A stretch of DNA of 64,000 bases from Narthecium ossifragum (taxonomy: Eukaryota; Streptophyta; Magnoliopsida; Dioscoreales; Nartheciaceae). The position numbers were made by a program, and so were the translations under genes. Position 1 is the first letter of the stretch. Each line of letters opens with the position of its first letter. This document shows, piece by piece, positions 13,984 to 24,995 of the stretch. The stretch lies in contig OY986965.1 of NCBI GenBank assembly GCA_963920575.1, forward strand, positions 28,018,007 through 28,082,006, read 5' to 3'. Under the pieces are notes generated by a model. The model did not search any database. It saw only the letters and a list, made by a program, of their open reading frames with translations, and was not told the DNA's origin.

Positions 13984-16272
13984 AACCCATCCGTGACAAT
14001 ACAAACTTCATAAATGCAAAAGGCAAGGCATACCTTTTTAACTGGACAAGGAACTGATTGATGTAGACCACCATCAGTATTTCCCAACCTTAGCTTGTCC
14101 CTAGTTGCAAGGCAACAACAATAAATTTAAAATAGCAATTGTGAGTTACAAAAGATTTCCAAAGTTACTCTATAACAGAATAATTCTCCAACACAATTTA
14201 GGATTCATAGTGGGAAATTTTTGCCTTCCAAACGATAGGGACATAAACAAGACTGACAAAGCAAGGGAATATAAAATAAAATAGTAAAATTTTTGCAAGC
14301 TTGCTAGTGGTGAGAATACACTCGTTTTCCTTAAATAATATCTAGAGATCTCAACACTGCACCTCATCACTCCTCCTCAAGATAGTATCTGAATTTGAAT
14401 TTTTTAAAGGAATCTGGAAGCATGTTTTGACACTTTATACTCAATGTTTGATCCCTGTTCCCTCACCCTTCAATCGTTCACCATTCTGGCTACTGTAAGA
14501 ACAATCTCAAAGAGTCAACGAATTCCAGCATGAAATTCTTTTTCAAATGGACTGGTGCATCTCACTGTGGCTTAAAATTTAAATGGTGAAGACGAAATTA
14601 TTCTAAGAGGAAACCGCTTTCCTAGAGATGAACTGAAATATGGCATTTTAGGTTGAAACAAGCACAAAATAGCAGTGCAGATTACAATTGATTGCTATTT
14701 GCAAGTCCAATGAAATGATCAGTTCAAGGCACAATCTGAAAATCAACCATTCCTGATAACAAATGCCCAACAGTTTTTTAGCATACAATGAAATGACCAT
14801 TTAAAGGCCCAAAGCATACAGAATGATTCATCCGGATTAGTACATACCCAATGTTTCTGACCCTTCCAACTGGAGGACAACTAAAAGCTCCTTCAGTAGC
14901 AATAGCCTTTCCCTTGCATTTTCTTTTCACTTCAATTCGTCGTGTATAATCTTTACACCAATGTAAAGGATCAGCATCAGCAAAAAAAAAGAAAGAAGAA
15001 GGTTATAACAAGAAATTCTGCTTGATAAGGAAGTCAATAGTTAGGCAACTAGTTCTTGCAACATTGACGTTAAGAACTGCACGAGTAATAAGCTTATACA
15101 ATCAAATCTGCCTCGTGCAAACACATAGGAATCTTCATCGATCCCAAAATCTAAATTAAAAATTTTGCTGCAAATAGAGAACGTGTAAAACATACTTGCC
15201 AAAAGTTAGTACTTATTACCATGCATAATTAATCACACCTAGTCCAGCCGACTGTGTGATGAGGGCATTAAAAGATAGTGTGCATTATTTCTATGTTGAC
15301 CTTATTCACAACCGCAAGAGCACTGTATTTAGTAATTGCTATGGCGCATTTGAACTTCCATCAAATATCAAGAACAAGAATTCTGATTGACCATGACGAC
15401 CATCAACCTAAATCTACTCTTGCAAAATGTATGTTCCCCGCGTTCGACATTGTAACCTATATGAAATGACCACCTAAACTATCACCATGCAAGATCTTAT
15501 GTTCTTGCATCCGGGCAATAAAAACAACACAATGTCAATAAGAGTGCCCTAAGAAATCTTTTTTTATTCTCAACAGCAAGAACAGTCATTTTGCAATCAA
15601 ACAACATAATTTGTCTATGTTAACATCCGTTCATAACAAGATGGTAAAAAGTTCCAATCCAGACCTTCAAACGCAACCTCCAAGACCTTACCATTTGCAT
15701 CTAATGCAACTTGAGCACATACTCAAAACCCTATCATAAACCCTAGGCCCAACAAGAATCAACATCCGTAACCCTTGGAGCCCTCCTAGCAAGAAATCAA
15801 AAACCCCAGAACCTCCAGAGCATGGTATTCAAAAAGATATTGCAAACCCTAGCTATAAAAACCGATTAAACGCAGAGAGATTACCTCGATCTGGAACGAT
15901 CTCTTCACTCCGTGAAGTATCCGCAGAAATCCCTCGATGTCGATCCCGGGGGTTCTCGGAGTCACCGGAGACATTGGCGGATTCGTCGGCGGCGGGGACA
16001 TCGTCGGAACTCGAGCGGAAGGAGGGTTTGGGTTCATCGGGCTTGGATTTCGTGATGGTCCTTAGTAGAGACGATGAGGAGGAGATGGACGGGACGTTGG
16101 TGAGATCAGAGAGGGGTTTCCTCGTCCTCTTGGGCCTCGTTCTCGTCCCGGATCCACGGGTTTCCATCAAATGCTTGGCAACGGAGAGCTTAAAAAGGTG
16201 AGATGGAGACGAAGGCGGGAGTTCGGTTTTGGAAAGACGAGAAAACGATGGGAATCCAACGCCTGGAACGTA
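13984..16272 (-). pseudogene. tandem partial duplicate of sororin-like gene (exons 1-3)
   Basis: Repeats 11727-13980 with substitutions and small indels. Exon 1 equivalent is 16167-15885, keeping KPLSDLTN and a GTAATC donor. Exon 2 equivalent is about 14955-14850 and keeps VKRKCKGKA. Exon 3 equivalent is about 14105-14035 with intact splice sites. There is no copy of the C-terminal exon. The exon 2 acceptor is lost: the ancestral TTTGCAG is now TTTGCTG; the next in-phase AG lies about 30 bp downstream, in front of ATTATACACG, without a pyrimidine tract. Both copies end at AATCCAACGCCTGGAACGTAC on the promoter side. It may be dead, or act as an alternative 5' end for the full gene. Confidence 0.75.
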
Positions 16273-16625
16273 CCAGAGAGGAGGATCCTTAGATGAGCCT
16301 ATCTCGGACCAGCGTCGCTTTGAAGCTGACCAAGCCCAATTGTGATGAAGCCCAACTACATGTGTGGTGTGGTCACATGCATGTTATGTTTGTTATACAT
16401 GAGTTGGACCAGACTACTCTCCTTAAAATCTTTGTTGAATGATTTAAGGTGTTTTTAGGTGCTAATCGTACCTTCATATATTTAATCAACAAATGGTGAT
16501 AGTTCTAAATAGTTAATAAGAAAAATTATTTGAATCCGCACCTCAAAGCAAGTTCATGGCACAAAAAAAAAAGAAAATTAAAATTAATATTTTAAGTAAA
16601 TATGTCCTGCTCATCTCTCTTTTTA
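16273..16625. other. intergenic region upstream of the sororin pair
   Basis: No gene seen. It includes the promoter side of the duplicated first exon and a poly(A) run near 16563. Confidence 0.4.
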
Positions 16626-16627
16626 TG

Positions 16628-17003
16628 GGCTCGTTTGTTTGATAGTATTATAGGTGGGATAACATTAGTAATCATGTGAACCCCACTTTTATCCCATATC
16701 TGATGTGATTTTAGGCGTAGGATAAATAATCTCATTTGGACTCCATATCTCATGTACATGAGATAAAATAATCTCAGGGGAGATGGGTATATAATCCATG
16801 AGATAAGATCCATTGAATTAAAAAATAACAAATATTTCAATATTTGATTAAATTTTCTCTTATCTTATCATTTGTCTTATCAATCAGAAAAGAAGAGTTT
16901 AATCCCTCACATCATCTCCCGGGATATAATCTCCCAATAAAAGAGATTATCTCTCAGAAGATTATATCCACCCATATCCTGTCTCGTGAAACAAACGTGA
17001 TCT
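16628..17003. mobile_element. candidate hAT-type MITE
   Basis: GGCTCGTTTGTTTGATAG at the left is matched in reverse by GTGAAACAAACGTGATC at the right. The interior repeats GGGATAA / TTATCTC blocks in inverted orientation (ATAATCTCAGG against AGAGATTATCTCT). No clean target duplication was found. Confidence 0.55.
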
Positions 17004-17450
17004 ATGTATACATTGGCACTGATGTTGATGACTCCGATTTTAGGGTCTAATTCAAATTGGCTCAACCTAAGTTAAGTAGCTGGCATTCAGAATTTGATTT
17101 CATATTTTTTCAAAGGCATTAAACGGGAGGGGCATTGGTTGGCACCCATTGTGTTGATCAGAATCAGCGGCTGGAGCTCACCAAACCAAAGAACCACTGA
17201 AACTATACTACCTCTCCTCGATCTACCCTTCTCCTAGCCAAAAGTAAAAAAAAAGTACATCTCCAGGGGAGAACAGAAGAAAAGTACACATCAAAGCTAT
17301 GAAACCGAGAGCAGCCATTAGATTTAACAGCCTTCCAACGTTCACATCTTAAAACCAGGGGACCCTTTTCACCAGCATAAATAACACCACCATTTACTCT
17401 CTCAAACACCACTCAGTCAAAAGCCCCTAAATACTTTTCCATTATCAAAG

Positions 17451-17880
17451 ATGAGCTCCTTGCAGTCATGGATTTCTGAGCATAAGCTAACCAGCATTGG
17501 TAAGACATTGTTCTATGTTCTCTGTTCATTATTTATTACCCATGTAAACACGAGCAGAGTTTGATCGATCTCAATGTATATTTCAAGGAACTCTCTGGGC
17601 GTCGGCCGTCGGAGCATCTCTGGCTTACAGTCGCAAGCGATCGCCGATCAAGACTAGCCTCCGACTGATCCATGCCAGGTCCATATATAACACTCGAGAT
17701 TTGAAGGATTGGCTACTTCAGGAGGATCTAAATTAGTCTGACATGAGTTTGATGTTCTGGTGCAGGATGCATGCACAAGCCCTGACGCTGGTCGTGCTCT
17801 CCGGCGCCGCTGCCATGCACTACTACCAGGTTAACCGCGCCGCCGCAGATGACGCCGAAAACTACAATGGATCCAACTAA
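17451..17880 (+). CDS. HIG1-domain (hypoxia-induced family) mitochondrial protein
   Basis: Three small exons, 17451-17499, 17588-17678 and 17766-17880, join in phase (GTAAGA/AAG and GTCCAT/GCAG junctions) into 84 residues. The protein starts MSSLQSWISEHKLTSIG, has a first hydrophobic helix (GTLWASAVGASLAYS), a basic loop with LIHARMHAQ, and a second helix (ALTLVVLSGAAAMHYY). This is the HIG_1_N domain. Relatives are two-helix proteins of the mitochondrial inner membrane linked to cytochrome oxidase supercomplexes; plant members are often called hypoxia-responsive. Each exon is too short to stand out as an open frame. Length is typical of the family. The HARMHAQALT motif makes the family call strong; the specific role in this plant is inferred. 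Confidence 0.88.
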
Positions 17881-18841
17881 AGAATGAGGATAGCATGCCA
17901 TATAGTGTTTGAGAAGTTCATGTGGCATCATTGCCTTCAGACTGGATCAATGTACCATTATGTTCTTATCTCGAGTATGACATAATAATGTTGACAATGT
18001 ATGGTGGCAATGATTATATACGCATCTGGAAAGAACCATTACTCTTTACTCTTAACTAGAGTAATTAAGAAACACTAATAATGCTCCTTGGAACTAGCCA
18101 TTAAAACTCTAGGCCTGATGAAAAGAAATTGTGGGACCTAAACTAAGCTGGACAATATGTTAGGCTTATTAGGTTTGGCTGATACATCAATGGGTGTTAG
18201 GTTTGATGTCATCAACCAGAGCATCTATGCTTGTTGAGTGGTCTACCTCATATATCTCGCCTATTAGAAATTTAGAATAATTTCAAGGACTTCTCTATCC
18301 CAAAAAGTCAAGCTTGGCCTCATGCTCAGTAGATCAAACACTTTGCATGAAATCCATAATTCCAGATCTCCAAGCCTACAAGATGCATCGGACCATCTCA
18401 AATTACAATCGAAACTCATTCAAGTAGGTAATATTCCCTGCTATCAGCTATCCACACCTTATTTATTTATATATAATCGAAGTTGGCACTCTAGGGTTGG
18501 AAAAGAGTGGTTGGGAATTGGGATGTGCTATCCTCCCACCTTTCTATTCATGGTTCTCATAGATTATAGAGTCCTTGTCTATCTATCTAGTTGCAAATCA
18601 TTCTTCCAACACAAGTAGGTAATCATCCCCACCCACAAGGAACATTATGATCATGTGAAATATCCAAAAAGAGCCATTCTAATCCTCTTTTTGGACCTTG
18701 ATCAAAGGGTACTGTAGTAATATTACTCTTTCTAGAATTAAAGTAGAGAATCTTTGAAGGATAGACTTCTCATCTACTCAAAGTTCAAGCCGAAACAATA
18801 TTGGAACTACCGAACTAGTCACCACCAAAAACAAGATAGCA
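17881..18841. other. intergenic region between HIG1 and BTB genes
   Basis: Holds the 3' UTR of the HIG1 gene and the promoter and leader of the BTB gene. An open frame at 18322-18618 has no recognisable domain. No other feature seen. Confidence 0.5.
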
Positions 18842-20235
18842 ATGGCAGCCGACCAGTTTCCAATCTATAGATATACAACAATAGAGATGATGAATTCCTT
18901 TAGGTTCCATGAAGGAAGAGGTGCAGAAACCATGGATTGCTGCATATGTGGTGCCATGGCGTCTGTTTATAGGCCTCCTAGGAATACCATTTGTCTGAGC
19001 TGCTATGAAGGAGCCAGAAACATGGTTGCTTTCTTAGATGAGCTCGAAGGCAATGGAGACCTCAGCAGTACAACAACTACGAAGTCCCCTTGGTTGCAGT
19101 CTGCACCATCAAAGGCAAGTACTCTTATTTGAAATCACTCTGTTTTTCTGAACTTTTAAGCAATTTGTTCATGAGTTGGTGCTCAAGTTTGATATATAGG
19201 GATCTAAAGATGATGAATTGTTCTGTTTCCTTTTTTTCCCAGGGTATGTCTAATGTTTTCAAGTGGGTGAAGGAGATGAAGGAGCTGGAACAAGGCTTGA
19301 AGGAGAAGTTAGGATTTGTAGATAGCTTTGTGGATGCACTCAGGGATGGAATCCACACTGATATTCTGATCAAGGCCGGCGATGGGCCTCCTATACCTGC
19401 ACACAAAGCGCTACTGGTGAGCTACTAACCTTTCAAATCTCCTAAATAAAGAAAGTTTTAATTCGCTGAAAATTGTCTGCAAAATCTCTTCATATTGTTT
19501 TCATCGGACCTAATGAATGAAGCTTGGTCAGACTTTCTTAGGACTCAATAAGCTCTTTTCGGAAATTATATTATGTGTCTCTGACGTGGAATTTGGATTC
19601 AAAGTTTACCCGTTTCCTCAACTCAATTGGACTTGAATTCATATGCCATGAAAATGGCCACTTATACATAGAACTTTTCATCAAAAATTTATAATTTAAT
19701 ATGATATCAAAGCAGCAAGCAGTACATACTATTGGTCATACCATATATGTGCATGTTCTCTCCACAGGCAACGAAGTCAGAGATCTTCAAAACAATGCTT
19801 ATTTCAGACGAGTGCAAGGCTCCTGCGGACGACACCATCTCCCTCCCAGAGCTCAGTCATGAACAGCTAACAAGCCTTCTGGAGTTCCTCTATTGTGGAA
19901 GCCTCCCAGAAGACAAAGCTGATAAGCACGCACACACCTTGCTAATAGCAGCAGACAAGTATGACATCCCTTTTCTCAGAAGTTTCTCTGAGCAACGTAT
20001 GCTGGCGATGTTGAGCCCCTCGAACGCCCTGGATGTTCTCGAGGTCTCCGAGCTCTGCTCCAATAGGCTGCTGAAGGAGCGAGCGATTAACTCCATAGTT
20101 AAACACGCGGAGGACGTCGTCTTCTCACCGAGCTTCGATTCCTTTGTTCTCAAGAATGCACATCTGTCCGTGGAGATCACGAGAGCGCTGCTTACGGAGA
20201 CCAAGGCTATGAAAGGAGGAGGAGCTCCTCCATAA
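18842..20235 (+). CDS. BTB/POZ domain protein
   Basis: Exons 18842-19114, 19243-19416 and 19768-20235, all phase 0, give 304 residues. The N-terminus has a CxxC pair region (CCICGAMASVYRPPRNTICLSC) typical of the plant BTB subgroup that includes At3g56230. The BTB fold starts at HTDILIKAGDGPPIPAHKALL and continues over the second intron into SEIFKTMLISDEC, LLEFLYCGSLPE and LLIAADKYDIPFLR, followed by a C-terminal helical region. BTB proteins of this type commonly act as substrate adaptors for CUL3 ubiquitin ligases; that is family knowledge, not shown here. Intron 1 has a consensus GC donor (AAAG|GCAAGT) and CCCAG acceptor; the nearby GT would break the frame. No defects seen. Confidence 0.93.
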
Positions 20236-21640
20236 ATCACAATGGAGGTTTGCATTTATTAGAGTAGCAAGTTTTTCTTTTGGGCCCAGATTACATTCAA
20301 TGATACAATTCCCTTGGTAGGCTACGTTTTGTTAATGGGCCGTATCGGTTTAGGGAGCCCAATAAAACGGACTTGGTAGATGGATTCCCATCAAATGGGC
20401 CCGTCTTGTGGAATTGTTTGATTGCAAGAATGCGGGCAGAGAAAATAGATATTTTCTGAGAGTATTTTACTTTTAATTGTTCAGTCGTTCAAAATTTGTT
20501 TGTTGTTTTTTAAGCTGAATCCGGATTTCTCTGTATAGGGTCAGATTATCCTCAAGAACTATTATATACTCGATGCTAAAACTTATCTTTTAAGAGATCT
20601 TTAAAAGTACGATCCTTTCCAGAAGCTTAATTTTGTCCATATGAGTTGTTGGGTCATCCGCGTACGTAACGTTACTTCTCCAACATTTTCTCTTGGATTT
20701 TTACCTAATTAGTGTCATGACGTACAATATAGCAATGAGTGATAAAAATACATTAGAAGGATATATAACTACTTTACTTGACAAATACGTGTGCTAGAAT
20801 AATTTAAATGACGAAACCATTCTCTCACATGGACGCAAACAATATAAATATTTTTTCTTTTGTAACCCAGTTTCTAGGCTTATCTAACAAAAAAAAACAA
20901 TATAAATATTTGATGATAAAAAAAAAATATAATGTTGGAATTGAGAATTTAAGTCTCAAACCGCATACATGTGTAATGTTTAGATAATAATTCCACCCTC
21001 TTTTTTAGACTATATATTAAAGTTAAATCCACGATACATAAAGCAAAAGAGTTTAGAGTTCGAGCAACAATTGCCGATTGGTAATTGAGTAATGTGGTAA
21101 CACCAATGTGGTGGGGTAACATTTAAGACTTATAAGCTCCAATGAGAGATCTTGAGTTGGAGTCTTTGTCGTTCCATGTATTTAGCTCATGCATTCCGGC
21201 TTTTTTTACAAGTTTTGATAGTGGGGTATTTATATATACACCATAATATTTACTCTATATACCATACATTTTTAATTTGACGATGGCTATTCACACAACA
21301 TTTCCGACTCAATACACTACAATTTCAAAATGAGATTTTTGATACCCATAATACCCTAATGTTAAAGTTTTTAAATACCATTTCATAACTATGTTATATT
21401 GTCCCAAGCCCTCCATAATTAATCTATCTACTCTATACATCACATCATCTTCCACCTCCAACCGTTATCTCCACATCACCTCATGCATCATTCAACCTAA
21501 AACCAACTTCTCCAACCTAAAACCGTCTTCTCCTACCCTTCAAATGCTTTTCTTTTCTCCACCATGACCAAATAAGATGATAAAATGGCAGTAAAGAAGG
21601 GAAGTGTCCGCCCCATTCTTTTAAAAGCTCGTTGTTTTTT
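20236..21640. other. intergenic region downstream of BTB gene
   Basis: The 3' UTR of the BTB gene, then AT-rich sequence with poly(A) runs near 20888 and 20920. No gene seen. Confidence 0.4.
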
Positions 21641-21689
21641 TTTTGTATCGTGACCTAATTGGTAGTTACGGACCGATCAAAAAGGTCAT

Positions 21690-21885
21690 GATATCGGTAC
21701 CACAATACCGATGAGTATCAATATGTTTCAGTGACTAACTACTGATAATCAAAATCGGTATCTAGATACCGAACAAAGTTCTAACGACCGTTTGAATCAG
21801 GTCCTTGGTAATAGATTGATAATGGTAATCCACCACTGATACCTAACAACATCCGTTCGGCATCGCGGTGCCGAATAGGCAATGC
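21690..21885. repeat. cluster of small palindromes with CGGTATC cores
   Basis: ATATCGGTACCACAATACCGAT near 21693, TCGGTATCTAGATACCGA near 21753 and TTCGGCATCGCGGTGCCGAA near 21859 are separate short dyads within 200 bp. They resemble the stem-loops at 5461-5790 and 6536-6652. No terminal repeats or target duplication were identified. Confidence 0.5.
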
Positions 21886-22997
21886 TCATTCAATTCAAAA
21901 GGCGTCAGATTTGGAGAAAAAATGTGCGTTTCTTGGCATCAAATCACGAATCAAAACTCCAGCCATCTAATCAAGAACTATAGCTAATGGATGTATGGAT
22001 TTAACAAGATTTAGGATTTTAACATGGAGGAGAAAATGGGTTTTGGCCGGGGAGGAATTTGGCTACCGACAAGGATGCTTGCCGAGTTTGGACTGGGGTT
22101 TCTAGTTCATCACCAGAGTTTAGTGCCCGGTTGCGAAGAAGACGAAGAGAGTGATCGGTAGGGAGAGATATGTGATCTTCGGTGGTTTAGAGAAGAAGAG
22201 AAGAACTGGCCTTAGTACTGTGGTGTACTAGTGTAAGAGTAGTTTGGGTAATTAATGTAATGTAATGTGATGTGGTAAGTAAAGTATCATGTTTTAAAAT
22301 TTAAAATGTGATATAAAAAGTAAATGTGATAAGGTGAGTCGAAATTGTGATGCGGATATAACTACACTTATAACTACACTGAAATTTTTCTACCACTCGT
22401 CTCCTCCCCTCCTCCACCAAACCCCACCAGCCCACCCCTCCCCTCTCGGCAGCAACCACCGGCAGCCGCCGGCTACACCACCACCACCACCACCACCATT
22501 TTGTTGATTTCAAAGTCTCGTCCATGGACCATGTATCTCTAAGTATGTGAAGAGGAGGGGTTGGTTGGATTGTGCTGCAAGCCCGTTTTCTATCATCTGA
22601 CCTTCCATTCAGGTTCTTATTTTACTCTGTTTTTTTCATTTAAGCAGGTGAGTTCTGATATTTTCCCTGTTGCTATTATATCTCCTGAACTTCACAAAAA
22701 GAAAGACAAGAAGGAGTACTAATAATTAATGTGTCTCGCATCCCTCTTCATCCAGCACGAGCTCATTGACTGCCAAAGCTGGCACTCATCTCAATGCTAG
22801 CTGCTGTATTCCTATAGCTATTAATTATGCATTGCGAAACTTTGTTGTATCTATGAATAGGGTTGATGGCTAGGCTGCGTTGGCCTGCAATTAACTCATC
22901 TAGGAACGAGCCCAGTTACTCGCTTCCTAGCTACGTGTCGCATACGTAGCGCTTAGGCTGCCCCATCTCCTTGGAATGTCAGCCAAAATCATTTAAG
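21886..22997. other. intergenic region
   Basis: Includes a short (CCA)n run near 22480-22498 and AT-rich sequence. No gene recognised. Confidence 0.4.
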
Positions 22998-22998
22998 C

Positions 22999-23501
22999 CC
23001 ACGTTTGGTGAGCATGGGAACTTCAACTGGAGTGGAAACAGGGATGAGAATATGAATGGAAACGAAATTATAGCCGTTTGGGATGTCGAAGGAAGGATTA
23101 GAATAATATGAATGCTGTTTAATACGAGTGAGAACCGGAATGAAAATATAAATTAACAGATTAGAATACTTTTTTCTCTAGTAAATATGCTAGTTAAAAC
23201 ATGGTTAAATTTTAATAAAAAAATGATTGTTATTAGTGAAAGCGTAAAAACCGACATTTCAATGGTTGGAATTAATTCTAAGAAACGGTGGTTATTATTA
23301 GTGAATGATAAAAATGACATTTTCATAAATGTCAGCGTTTTTATGAAAAAATGGATCATTGGATTCCAATCTCCAACCAGAGGGGGTTTGAGGGAACTTT
23401 GGTTCCAATTCCAAAGTCCATTTATTAATCAAACAATACGGATTTCACATTAAGCGAAATTTCCATGCTCGATCCTGAATCTAAGAGATAACCAAACGTG
23501 G
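22999..23501. mobile_element. candidate hAT-type MITE
   Basis: CCACGTTTGGTGA at the left end is matched in reverse by TAACCAAACGTGG at the right, about 500 bp apart. Inner inverted stretches repeat AATTCCAA/TTGGAAT type motifs. No convincing 8-bp duplication was seen. Confidence 0.5.
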
Positions 23502-23921
23502 TTTGAAGAATTTTATCATCATAATATATTTTCATGTATGCGATGGCTCCATCTTTTTCACAACTTTTTTTTATTTATTTTTCTCAAAATATTAAAAAGT
23601 AGAAGTTACACTTCTCATTATTGGCCCACAAGCTTCACACTCACTTTCTACTTTTCATTTTTCTAACGATAACAAATACACTATAGTGATTTCCGATCCT
23701 TCACCTCATGAACTAACTACTAAGCAAAACGAAAAAAAAAGTAGATAATGATACTCACTTTATGGAGATTGATTCATACATAAGAAGGTTCCAAGTTTTA
23801 ACTCGGTTACGTTTCTTTTTATTTCTAAAGAACGTAATGGGCGGGCTGATGCCATTGCCAAGTCCAGTGATTTTGGGATGAGGGTATAATGGCCATTTGG
23901 TTGAACTCATCGAACAAAAAA
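23502..23921. other. intergenic region
   Basis: AT-rich. No gene or clear element seen. Confidence 0.4.
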
Positions 23922-23930
23922 TAAAAAAAA

Positions 23931-24835
23931 GGGTGCTGTTATATGTACTACATAGATCTCTAAGTGCACTCAAAAAAAAATGAAATTACTATAATACCCT
24001 CCGCCCCTCTCTTCCCCTCTCTTCCACCCCAGCCCTGCCACCGTCGTCGGACCCCGCCGCCGCCGCCCCTTTCTCCGGACCCCGTCGTCGTTGCCGCCCG
24101 GCCTCCGGCCCCCCTCTCTCCCCCCCGTTCTCTCTTCTCTCTCCTCTCCCTCCCTCCCTCCCTCTGGTCCGCTTGCTCTCTCCCTAGCTGCCGATCGCGT
24201 AGCCGCGGTGGTCATGGCCGGGGTTTGAAGGCGCTCCTTTCTTCGGACCCCGGCTCTCTCTCTCTCTCGCGGCCGATCGTGCCGCCGTGGTGGTCATGGC
24301 CGGGGAAGAAGGTTAGAAGAAAACTCCAAACCACTCCCCAGATAAGCAGGATAAATTGGAAACTAAAAGTAAAAAGGGAAGCTCACCAAGGCACTGACGA
24401 GCTTGGCATTCTTTCCATGCTCTCTGGTGACGACGACCTCGGGCTTCGTCGAAGGATGACAAGAAGAAACGGAGCAAGAACGAGTCTTTTCGGGAAGAGG
24501 AGAAAAGAGAGGCCCTTTGGAACGGGCAGAGAAGGAATAGAACGGAGAGATGAAGGATGGAGAGAGGAGCACCATCATCGCCATCAATGGATACGCATTG
24601 GGTGATGAAGGAAGATGAGGTTTTCTTGAAGGAGAGAGGGAAGAGAGAACAGGGGAGGGAGAGGGGGTGGGCGGTGGCCGGGCGGTAACGGCGATGGGTC
24701 CGGAGAAAGGGGCGGCGGCGGCGGCGGTGGCGGTGCACGGCGGCGGTGGAAGAGTGGGGAAGAGAGGGGCATTTTAGGGATTTTAGAAAAATATGGGTGC
24801 ACTTACACATTTTTGGAGTGCATATAAAATTACCC
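23931..24835. mobile_element. Pack-MULE with captured gene fragment
   Basis: A 905-bp element. The left end GGGTGCTGTTATATG...CTAAGTGCACTC is matched in reverse by the right end (complement GGGTAATTTTATATGCAC...GTAAGTGCAC). The 9-bp flanks are TAAAAAAAA (23922-23930) and TAAAAGAAA (24836-24844), one mismatch, as expected for Mutator. Inside the terminal repeats are CCGCC/TCTCC-rich subterminal arms in inverted orientation (about 24000-24180 and 24640-24780). The unique centre holds a coding-like fragment on the minus strand (24370-24480). No transposase, so non-autonomous. Confidence 0.85.
24370..24480 (-). pseudogene. captured uroporphyrinogen-III synthase-like fragment
   Basis: Minus-strand translation contains KPEVVVTREHGKNAKLVSAL. 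From memory this closely resembles the start of the mature region of plant uroporphyrinogen-III synthase (a tetrapyrrole pathway enzyme of plastids), which begins with a VVVTRERGKN-type motif. Only this short exon piece is present and the frame does not continue into the rest of the enzyme. The identification rests on one motif. Confidence 0.6.
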
Positions 24836-24929
24836 TAAAAGAAATGAGACTTCCGTAAAACTCACTTTGTCCCTCCCTGCATCGAAACAACCCATGGGCT
24901 CAGTCAGTCTTAGAAATATAGAATCAAAT

Positions 24930-24995
24930 GTTTATCTGCATTTGCAACTTAAATGTATCCGCGATCTGCATTTGCAACTTAAACGTATCCGCGAT
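24930..24995 (+). repeat. 30-bp direct repeat at the LINE 5' junction
   Basis: CTGCATTTGCAACTTAAA followed by (T/C)GTATCCGCGAT occurs twice in tandem. The first copy contains the LINE 5' target duplication (24955-24971). Confidence 0.85.

Noticed and set aside
23964..24605. 213-codon Pro/Arg-rich frame
   Set aside because: Low-complexity translation of the Pack-MULE subterminal arms; no domain.
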